Shown here in pieces: positions 29,096 through 36,892 of a stretch of DNA of 64,000 nucleotides. The translations under genes and the position numbers were made by a program. Origin of the DNA: Saprospiraceae bacterium (GTDB taxonomy: Bacteria; Bacteroidota; Bacteroidia; Chitinophagales; Saprospiraceae); the NCBI GenBank assembly GCA_016715105.1, contig JADKBO010000015.1, positions 1 through 64,000 of the forward strand. The letters run 5' to 3'. Within the stretch, counting starts at the first letter, position 1. Every line of letters starts with the position of its first letter. A model generated the notes under the pieces. That model made no database searches, was not told where the DNA came from, and saw only the letters and a program-made list of their open reading frames with translations.

Positions 29096-30202
29096 TCAAT
29101 TGGCCTTACCCGTACCAAACATGGTTTTCAGCTGATCAAAAATTTGACCTCCTCCAGAAACGGTAATGTTTTTGATGTTTTCGGCAATCTTTTCAACATA
29201 TTCCATTTCCTTTAACCTGAACAACATCTCGTTGTCTTCCATCAACTTGGCAGTGTTCAACAAACTTCTGGTAGAAGCTGTTTCTTCACGCCTCATGATG
29301 ACATTGGCTTGAGCTTTTTTCTCAGCGATCAAAACTTGGTTCATGATTTCTTTCATATCACCAGGTAAAATGATGTCCTTGATGCCGCATTCAAAAAGAG
29401 CAACGCCCATGATTGATGCTTTATCAGTAGCATATTTCAAGATGTAATCAGAGACAGTATTTTTATCTGCCAACAATTCATCCAAAGTATAATAGCCAAT
29501 GTATTCTCTCAAAGCCAATTGCATTAAGCCATAAATTTGTCTTTCGACTGCTTGAGTGTCAATCAATGCTTTTACAACATCTACAATTTGGTAAATAACG
29601 TAGAAGTTGATCCTGATTCCCGCTTTATCTTTGGTCAATAATTCCTGACCATTGACTTCCATTGGAGTCTTTCTCATATCTGCTTTGTAAACATCTACTT
29701 TCTGGTCGTTTTTCCAAAAATAATAGGTTCCTGCAGTCAATTGCTCTACAAAAGTTCCTTCTACATACAACAAACCAATTTGGTAAGTATCTACTGGAAA
29801 CACCCTCAAATATCTCAACAGTTCAGCTTTGCCAAACCATGATTTATTGATGTTATTTCCAACTCTCAATTCATCCAAATTCACCATCTCGTAAGTATAT
29901 GGATTGCTGTCTTTCCAATAGGCATATCTTCCCGCACCAAGTGTGGTAAAATACAATCCATTTTTCAATTGAATTGCAATCTCGTTGTCTTTAATAACAA
30001 TCAATTCCAATGCATCTGCGAGGGATTTATTTTGCATTTTTATATCAAAATCCCCGGTAATTAAAAAGGGTTTGGTAATATCATAAATGACCACTTCCCT
30101 CTTCCACAACCAATAAGTGCCTTCTTTCAAGACACTTTCCAATCCACCGTTTCGGTAGACAAGGGCTCTTTCATTAGCCCTAACTTTCATTCTCTTCAAC
30201 AT
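29096..30202 (-). CDS. Slipin-family SPFH/Band-7 protein
   Basis: A 368-aa slipin-like protein. The N-terminal half has two related modules (VRANERALVYRNGGLESVLK and VDTYQIGLLYVEGTFVEQL, each followed by GTYWLWK/GTYYFWK). An SPFH domain follows (LLTKDKAGIRINFYVIYQI ... VERQIYGLMQLALREYIG ... GIKDIILPGDMKEIMNQVL) and a helical tail. No strong N-terminal membrane helix is evident, unlike classic stomatins. From memory, slipins of this form recur beside RtcB/RtcR RNA-repair operons. Here the same-strand upstream DNA carries tRNA-like sequences and a TPR gene. No RtcB, RtcA or TROVE gene is in the window. Confidence 0.9.
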   Translation of the reverse strand: MLKRMKVRANERALVYRNGGLESVLKEGTYWLWKREVVIYDITKPFLITGDFDIKMQNKSLADALELIVIKDNEIAIQLKNGLYFTTLGAGRYAYWKDSNPYTYEMVNLDELRVGNNINKSWFGKAELLRYLRVFPVDTYQIGLLYVEGTFVEQLTAGTYYFWKNDQKVDVYKADMRKTPMEVNGQELLTKDKAGIRINFYVIYQIVDVVKALIDTQAVERQIYGLMQLALREYIGYYTLDELLADKNTVSDYILKYATDKASIMGVALFECGIKDIILPGDMKEIMNQVLIAEKKAQANVIMRREETASTRSLLNTAKLMEDNEMLFRLKEMEYVEKIAENIKNITVSGGGQIFDQLKTMFGTGKAN

Positions 30203-30471
30203 GTCATGAAGTTTTTAAATAATTAAATAAAAAGGGAATGCTTTTGAATTTTTACAAAACAAAAAAGGAATAACGGAGTAAGTTAAATTGTCCCAGACAT
30301 TAATTGACCTCCTCTTTTTGCGCGCCAAAAGAATTGGACAATAAATTACCTGATACGCCTCAAATCATTCTTGTCATTACAAGTCTTTCACTTTGCTTCA
30401 CGTTGCAAGGATTTTCATCTTTATGCTTCGTGATCAAATAGAAAAACATTCCCCAAATAGTGAGCTTTTTT

Positions 30472-30540
30472 AAAGAGAAACTCTAACTCTTTCAATGGAT
30501 TAACTGTCCACTGCTCTACCAACTGAGCTATCCTAACCTA
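30472..30540 (-). ncRNA. tRNA-Asn-like sequence with degenerate T arm
   Basis: Reading the minus strand from 30540, the D arm AGCTCAGTTGGTAGAGCA is canonical. The anticodon arm GTGGA-CAGTTAA-TCCAT forms five pairs around a 7-nt loop with GTT (Asn) in anticodon position. Position 33 is A instead of the invariant U, the T arm is AGAGTTAGAGTTTCTCT rather than a TTCGA loop, and no 3' acceptor strand pairs with the 5' end. It is unlikely to be a translating tRNA. Confidence 0.7.
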
Positions 30541-30600
30541 AATAGGAGCAGGAGTCGAACCTGCGACACGAGGGCTGATGTTCTACCTCTAAACTATTTA
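30539..30600 (-). ncRNA. tRNA-like sequence lacking half of the anticodon arm
   Basis: On the minus strand, TAAATAG (5') pairs perfectly with CTATTTA (3') over seven bases. A D arm (GTTTAGAGGTAGAAC) and a canonical T arm (GCAGGTTCGACTCCTGC) are present. Only 15 nt separate D and T arms, where about 23 are expected, so the 3' half of the anticodon stem-loop is missing. The 62-nt element directly abuts its neighbours on both sides. Confidence 0.72.
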
Positions 30601-30604
30601 CCAC

Positions 30605-30660
30605 TCAAGGTAAAATGGGATTCGAACCCATGTCGTCAGCGTGCATTCCACATCAAAAAG
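30605..30660 (-). ncRNA. tRNA-like 3' half with canonical T arm
   Basis: The minus strand has a canonical T arm ATGGGTTCGAATCCCAT (30631-30615) followed by an acceptor-like TTTACCTTGA. Upstream is GGAATGCACGCTGACGAC, which resembles the end of a D arm joined to a shortened anticodon region, as in the neighbouring element. No paired 5' acceptor strand is seen. Further upstream, 30701-30717 forms a 5-bp stem with a 7-nt loop like another anticodon arm. Confidence 0.6.
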
Positions 30661-30765
30661 ACAAGCTGCACATGAATAAGTCATTAACTTTCATGCAATG
30701 GGGCTATACAGAAACCCTCAACAAGGCTCATCCATCCGAATTTATGGAATCTCTTATGTGTATTG

Positions 30766-31284
30766 CTACACTTGTATTTTTTTCCGACCTTTCTTTGTCG
30801 GTTTCTTTATTTTCCTTTCCAACCTGATCAATTCATCTTTAAAAAAGTCAAATGTTTTAGTACAGTTTGAAAGGTTTCTTCCAGTCTTCAAGAGCAATAT
30901 TGCTTCCTTGACTTTTCCAGAATTTTCAAGTATGCTTGCACGTCTTGTAATGGCAACCAATTTTGAAAAACCGGGTTTATTTTCTCCCATTTTCAGTATG
31001 CGCTCTGCATTGGTCAAATCGCCCAACCATATCAGCAATAAACTGTAATATTTGTACGTCTCCACATAATCCGAATCTGCCAACAAAGCACATTCAAAAT
31101 AATGTTTACCAGTTTTGAAATTCTTTAAGATTTCCATTTGTAATCTACCCATGAGGCAAAGTGATGGCGCGTGTTCTTCATCAAAACTCAAAGCATAATT
31201 GAGTGGCTCAAGCGCATCTTCCGCACAGAATGGGTAGTTTGACCAAGCCTTGAGAAAGTACTCATCAGCTAGTGTTGTTCCCAC
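30766..31284 (-). CDS. Tetratricopeptide-repeat protein of the slipin/tRNA-like cassette
   Basis: A 172-aa soluble, helix-rich protein. TPR-like helices are visible (ADEYFLKAWSNYPFCAEDAL, APSLCLMGRLQMEILKNFK, VETYKYYSLLLIWLGDLTNA, ASILENSGKVKEAILLLKTG). The tail is very basic (RLERKIKKPTKKGRKKIQV), which would suit nucleic-acid binding. It is the first gene of the minus-strand set and is followed by the tRNA-like array and then slipin, with no opposing gene between. Function is unknown; an adaptor or RNA-binding role is inference from context and charge. Confidence 0.75.
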   Translation of the reverse strand: MGTTLADEYFLKAWSNYPFCAEDALEPLNYALSFDEEHAPSLCLMGRLQMEILKNFKTGKHYFECALLADSDYVETYKYYSLLLIWLGDLTNAERILKMGENKPGFSKLVAITRRASILENSGKVKEAILLLKTGRNLSNCTKTFDFFKDELIRLERKIKKPTKKGRKKIQV

Positions 31285-32529
31285 TTTTGTATTAATTAAT
31301 AAAAATTACCTTACTGTCCTTTTGCTTTCCATTGCAAAAAGATTATTCCAACATTTCAGTTTTATTTAGAGGAAAAACCGGGCACAAATAGACTCTTCTG
31401 CCCTCATCAAAGGGCTAAATGGAAGGAGTACTAATCTTGCCAAAATCCTCACTTTCGTGTGATAGTTGCATAGGCAAATAATTTAAACTTTACAATAATT
31501 AAAAATAAATTTAGACGTCAAAGACATCAAATAATTATTCAATTACAAATCAAAAAACAACTTAAATGAATGGGAAATTTTGAGATTCACCGCAGTTGTT
31601 TTTCAAACAACCGCTCTGTGATCAATAGATTGGTTATCTGATTACAAATAAATCATCCTGCTTCAATTCCCGTGAAGACAAGCATAATTCACTCTTTATC
31701 AGTGAATTACTAATTGTAAATGGATGATATATATTGTTTCTATTCATAATCGATTGCAAATGTAATGGCTTTATTTATTTGTGCAAATAATTTGATTAAT
31801 TATTTTAAATCCAACTTAGTTTGTTGTTGAAATTGGGTGAATGAAAAATTTTATTATGGCAATTATATGAAAATAAAAAGCTATTTCAAGGCGTAATTAA
31901 TTGAAATTATTCAAATAATTACTCAGAATTTAATATAAAATATATTTTTAATTATTTGATAAAAGTAGGTAGATGATTAATTATTTGTAGATTTAAAAGG
32001 ATGTGGCACATAGCCATCAAATGATGTTAAGAATTGGATGCGAAAACTTTATAAAGCTCCATATTTAAAACAAGAGGCTGATTTAAAATTTTTGAACATT
32101 TCCAAAGATGCTTTTTGGCTCTTTTAGTGAAAGAATAAAACAATAAATTATTTAGTGTTTGCTGTATAAAACTAAATGCATATTTAATCTCTGTTGAATT
32201 CCGGCCTTATACTAATAGCTGGCAGAACCCAATTACACAGTCAATTCTACCAACTACCCTAGATTCAAGTCAATTACTCAATTCCTCTGTTTAAAAGTTT
32301 TAATGAGCTCTATTTTCAAGCAGTTATCTAATCTGAAAATAATGTGATAGATAATGAACGATATTTGAATGTTATTTTGCGTTACTAATTTATAAATTTT
32401 TGATATTTACCGAATTGTATTAGTTCCTTAAGGATATAAATCAACAACCATAAGGTTTCATACTTCATTCTAATCAAAAGACTTTAACGAAAATTCTTAA
32501 GTCCTTTAAAATATGGTGTTTCTCCAAAT
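31285..32529. other. Long AT-rich intergenic region
   Basis: About 1.2 kb with no credible coding frame on either strand, no palindrome array and no tRNA. It is strongly AT-rich with many AATTATT-type runs. The cassette's promoter should be at its left end, but I could not place one with confidence. Confidence 0.6.
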
Positions 32530-33453
32530 TTATTTATTGTTGCTTAACCAAACTACTTCCATTTGTGGTGAATACATCCCTCCATTACCTAAATCAAAAA
32601 ATGCTTTTTGAATAGATCCCCTTCCAGCAACTTGGGAATACATCGTAAAAAAGACTTCCACATTAACAAGATCAGCGATATTAAGTGTAAACTCAAACGG
32701 TAGTGAAGTCAAATAATCACCAGTGACACCTCCTGTTCTAAATTCAATAACTTTGGCAAGTACATCTTTTACTGCTTCATTGGTAATTCTTTGATGGATC
32801 AATGGAAAGTGAATCACCCGCATTAAGGTTTTTGCCCAAGGTTTACTTGTTTTCGAAATTCGGACATAAGCAGAAATGGCGAAATCAACATATTTATCTT
32901 CACAAAGTCCATCATCAGCAACTAAAAAATATTGTCCAGTAACAAAGACAGGCATACTAAATCCATATATCCCGGCGACACTGGCACCAAATAGATAACT
33001 GATGACATTGCTATTTTTTGTTTCAGTATAAGTGCCCGTAAAATAATCATCGCCCAATCCTTCGGTAGATAAAGTTGCATGAGCCCAAGGGTTGTCTGGA
33101 AAGACTTTAAGTGATCCTGTTTGCCAAGAATTAGGACCTAAATAATTTAAAGGAATTGAGTTGATTCTGTTTTTTATTTCCAAATCAAATTCATTTGCCA
33201 AGCTTGTAATTGGTAATGGATGTTCGAGAATACTTCTCTCATACAATTCGGCAACTTTTTTATTATGCTTAAAAGACTTAACATTCAGATCTTTGAATTC
33301 TTCATCGGAAATGCCTATTTTTTTAAGTGCTAGCATTAAGCCGCTCCTTTCTAAAATTCCTTTTTTCCTTATAGCTAATCCTTTTGAAATTTGACTTAAA
33401 GTCAAGATTTGTTGCGTTGAATATTCTTCATTCAATAAATGCTTTTTTTCCAT
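32530..33453 (-). CDS. Hypothetical protein, unrecognised family
   Basis: A 307-aa protein with no signal peptide or membrane helix. The N-terminal 90 residues look helical and charged (QISKGLAIRKKGILERSG). The middle is richer in strands and aromatic residues (GLGDDYFTGTYTETKNSNVI, YLFGASVAGIYGFSMPVFVT), and the C-terminal part has FRTGGVTGDYLTSLPFEFTL and FFDLGNGGMYSPQMEVVWL. I do not recognise it. Its length, even codon use and clear end support real coding. It is isolated by 1.2 kb and 0.87 kb of non-coding AT-rich DNA, suggesting an acquired or orphan gene. Confidence 0.7.
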   Translation of the reverse strand: MEKKHLLNEEYSTQQILTLSQISKGLAIRKKGILERSGLMLALKKIGISDEEFKDLNVKSFKHNKKVAELYERSILEHPLPITSLANEFDLEIKNRINSIPLNYLGPNSWQTGSLKVFPDNPWAHATLSTEGLGDDYFTGTYTETKNSNVISYLFGASVAGIYGFSMPVFVTGQYFLVADDGLCEDKYVDFAISAYVRISKTSKPWAKTLMRVIHFPLIHQRITNEAVKDVLAKVIEFRTGGVTGDYLTSLPFEFTLNIADLVNVEVFFTMYSQVAGRGSIQKAFFDLGNGGMYSPQMEVVWLSNNK

Positions 33454-34321
33454 GGTTCTTGAAGTTTATTGAACTAAAGATAATAGGATAATAAGTGAAT
33501 ATGCAAATAATAATTTCGAATTATTTTGAGAATCCCCTATTTTTTTGCTTGATACATTTAGAATACCATTTATTAGCATAGCTTGAATTGAATTTGGACT
33601 GGATATGCATTTATTGCAAATTAACATTAAGATCTAAATAATAATCAGGCCGAATTTGAATACATCAAATAATACAGGCATAAGAAATTTAAAATACTTC
33701 ATTGAGATAGGAATTTTTACAATAATTTATTGTACTCCATTCATAACATTTTCATTATATTATTTGGCTTGCAACTCAAAAAGTACCATAAATTTAATTT
33801 TATGGCTTCTTTTCAACAATAGTACAATAGAAGCCCAAAGAAGTATGAATAGACACCTATGTGATAATTTAAATCTCAATATTTGTTAAAGTTATTAAGT
33901 TATATACTTTTCATATTTTCCAAGATGATTACCAAATATAACATCAAAAAAGAGCTGGTTTAGCAAGTTATATGGTCTGATAAATTTTAAGTCTTTATCC
34001 CTGAACAAAAGGAAAGAACTTTATTGTAAAAGAATTTAAAACGAAGAAGCATCAACCTTAAAGGTTCAATATTGTGAAAAAGTTACATTTAAAGATACAC
34101 CAACAAAAGTCCATTCATTTCTGCGACTTTCCCGGAAAACCTACTGGCAGCTTCCACACATTCATTGGAAACAGTAATACATGGCATGCGAATTTGAATT
34201 TGTTTTTTGATATACCTAGGCTTGCATGATAGTTAGTAGCTCGAATGTCATGCAACCTAGGTTATCAATTCGATTGATCAATCAAAGGACTCAAAAAGGA
34301 CAATGAATAGAAACATTTTAA
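33454..34321. other. AT-rich intergenic region ending in a long inverted repeat
   Basis: No gene is supported over about 870 bases; a 77-codon frame at 33656 has no ATG start and no recognisable features. The right end contains the inverted repeat at 34207-34268. This spacer separates the hypothetical gene from the polysaccharide utilisation locus. Confidence 0.6.
34207..34268. repeat. Long imperfect inverted repeat upstream of the GH3 operon
   Basis: The left arm TTGATATACCTAGG plus CTTGCATGA pairs with the right arm TCATGCAACCTAGG plus TTATCAA. This gives 21 base pairs with two single-base bulges and a 16-18 nt loop. It lies 53 bases before the GH3 start codon. It has no T-tract, so an operator, mRNA leader hairpin or element end is more likely than a terminator. 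Confidence 0.85.
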
Positions 34322-36892
34322 ATGAACATGCATAAAAAAATAAGAGTGAATTTAAGCTTGTTGCCAGGTTTTAGAGTATTGGTCACTTATGGTCTGCTAT
34401 TCATAATCCCGATTATATGCTCTCAATGTAAAAGTTATACAATAACAGAAATCCTTTAGAAAAGAGATTGGACAATCTCATTCAGATCATGAGCATGCAA
34501 GAAAAAATAGAACAGCTATACTACAAAACAGATGGAAATGATCGATTAGGAATACCCCAATTTACAGGAAGTGACGGACCGCACGGCATAGGAAACGGGG
34601 CGAAAGGCTTTACTTGTTTTCCGGTTCCTATTGCCATGGCAGCAACCTGGGATCCAAATTTGATACTGCGGGTCGGGCAGGAGCATTTCCTTAGAACAAG
34701 CTTCCCGTGAAAGGGATCGGATAGCTGGACCTACCTTGGATTTATTAATTGATCCACGCATGGGAAGGGCCGCTGAAACTATAGGCGAAGACCCTTTTTT
34801 AGGTGGACGAATCATGGAAGCTTTTGTTATGGGTCAAAATACCACCTCGGTTTTTGGGTCTGTAAAACATTATAATTTAAACACTTATGAGCGAAACCGA
34901 AGAACCAATGATTATTTATCAGATCAACGTAGTTTGGTAGAATTCTGGGGGTATCATTGGAAAAGGACGATTCAACATGGAGGTGCTATGTCCGTAATGT
35001 GTGCTTATAATTGGGTAAATGGTGAAAAATGTGCAGAAAACAAATACCTCATCAAACACCTACTTCGAGATCAATGGGGATTTAATTACTATACCATGAG
35101 TGATTGGGGAGGATTCAGTGAAACTGGAAAGGCATTAGAGGCAGAATTGGATTTTTGCGAGGGTAATGATTTATATATTAAGGAATTGCCCAAAGGAGTT
35201 CAATCAGGAATTTACGACAGCACCCTAGTCGATAGAGCTGTCAGAAATGTTTTGCGAACGAAGATCATGTCAGGCATGATGGATGGTGTACCTATCATTC
35301 CAAAAGATGTGGCAGATGGCACAGAAAATCGAAAATTGGCTTATGAAAGTGGCCTGAAAAGTTTAGTACTATTAAAAAATCAAGATGCAATTTTGCCCCT
35401 TAATGGAAAAACGCTAAAATCTATCGCCGTCCTTGGCCCCAATGCTGCAAATTTGCCATTAGATGGAAATAGTAGTTCCAAAGTGCTGCCACCTTATACC
35501 ATTACAGTTGAGCAGTCTTTAAAAAATAGGTTAGGCTCAGATAAAGTATTTTATTCAAAAGGCTGTAATATAAATGACAGCGATGATTCAAATTTTGCGG
35601 AAGCTATTCAACTAGCCAAACAATCAGAATATGTCGTGTTTGTTGGAGGCTTGGATCAAACAGTTGAAGGTGAAGGCTACTTCTTGGATAAGGAAGCAGA
35701 TGAAAAAGGTGGTGGAAAAGTAAGTAAGCCAGACCGAGTTTCAGGAACAGTGCTTTTACCTGGTTTGCAAAATGCCCTTATTCAGGAAATTGCCAAAGTA
35801 AATCCCAACATCATCCTAGTCATTTTCTCTGGCGGTATTTGTAGTGTCACACCCATAGAAGACAAAGTAAAAGGAATATTATATGGTTTTTATGCGGGTC
35901 AAGAAGGTGGGAAAGCTGTCACAGATGTATTGTTTGGTGATTACAATCCCTCAGGAAAACTACCAGCAACTATGCCAAAAAATGATGATCAAATCATGCC
36001 CATTGGCCCTGATTTTACAGACATGGTTTCTAAAGGAACAGGTTACCGATGGTTTGATTCACAAAATTTGACACCACAATATGCTTTTGGCTACGGGCTT
36101 AGCTATACCCAGTTTGAATACACAAATATTCATACAAATAATGAAAACGTAAAGATTGGTGAGCCTGTAAATATTTCATTTGATCTGAAGAATATAGGCG
36201 ATAAAAAAGGGGAAGAGGTCGCTCAACTTTACCTATCATCCAATCCAAGCACTTCAAAATTTCCAATGCCTAAAAAACAGCTTCGTGATTTTGAAAAAAT
36301 TGCATTAAAACCAGGGGAAACTAAGACCATTACTTTTCAACTGGAATCTGAAGATTTCTATATCTATGATGAAACCATAGCTTCCTACCATATTCCAACA
36401 GGGCAATATACAGTATCCATAGGCGGTTCTTCTGATAATTTAAAGCTTCAGAAGGACCTGCTTTTAATACCACAACCTTCAAAGCCAGACTTATCAATAG
36501 TAAATATAAAAACGATACCCGCATTTCCAAAAGTTGGCGATGAAGTTGTTTTCACAGCATCGGTGATCAATAATGGCACAAAAGGAACTCAATTGGGCGA
36601 GGAACTGCTGGTCAAATTTTTCATTGATGGGCAAGAAGTATCTTATTATTTATCCAATAATATTTCAATACCAATTGGCGGCATGAAAATGATTTGCGCA
36701 CAAGGTTTAAATAGCAAAAATTGGATGGCTAAAGATGGATTATTTAAAATAACAGCATTAATCGAAAGGTCGGCTCAATTAGATTTAAACATTGACAATC
36801 ATTCAACAACAGGAATTTTGAAAATTCCAAATGGAAAAGTGATTTCGCTTCCAATTTACAACATGCTTAATTTAAATGAAAGTCAACGATGA
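34322..36892 (+). CDS. Glycoside hydrolase family 3 (beta-glucosidase-like), frameshifted
   Basis: An exported GH3 enzyme of about 850 aa. ATG at 34322 gives a signal-like leader (GLLFIIPIICSQ). The frame then shifts near 34430 and again near 34680 to connect LYNNRNPLEKRLDNLIQIMS, FTGSDGPHGIGNGAKGF and LEQASRERDRIAGPTLDLL. Catalytic-domain landmarks are IDPRMGRAAETIGEDPFLGG, SVKHYNLN and the nucleophile Asp in YYTMSDWGGF. The second GH3 domain and a fibronectin-III-like domain follow, with a CARDB-like C-terminal extension (PDLSIVNIKTIPAFPKVGDE). It overlaps the next GH3 gene by four bases (ATGA), so they are coupled. Both shifts look like base errors. Confidence 0.88.

Noticed and set aside
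28906..29118. Minus-strand frame with HKVHKVHKVYKV repeats
   Set aside because: It is only the translation of the 9-bp tandem repeat and has no supporting features.
30298..30313. Strong Shine-Dalgarno-like AGGAGG before an ATG on the minus strand
   Set aside because: The frame stops after five codons, and Bacteroidota rarely use Shine-Dalgarno initiation.
30615..30827. Plus-strand frame beginning MGFEPMSSAC
   Set aside because: This is the antisense reading of a tRNA T arm, a well-known false ORF; the tRNA-like elements on the other strand explain it.
31285..31500. Sigma-54 (-24/-12) promoter upstream of the TPR/slipin cassette, as expected for RtcR-controlled RNA repair
   Set aside because: The best minus-strand candidates have GG and GC elements at the wrong spacing or lack the GC element.
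33656..33889. 77-codon hydrophobic frame
   Set aside because: It starts from TTG in very AT-rich DNA with no leader or family features; probably chance.
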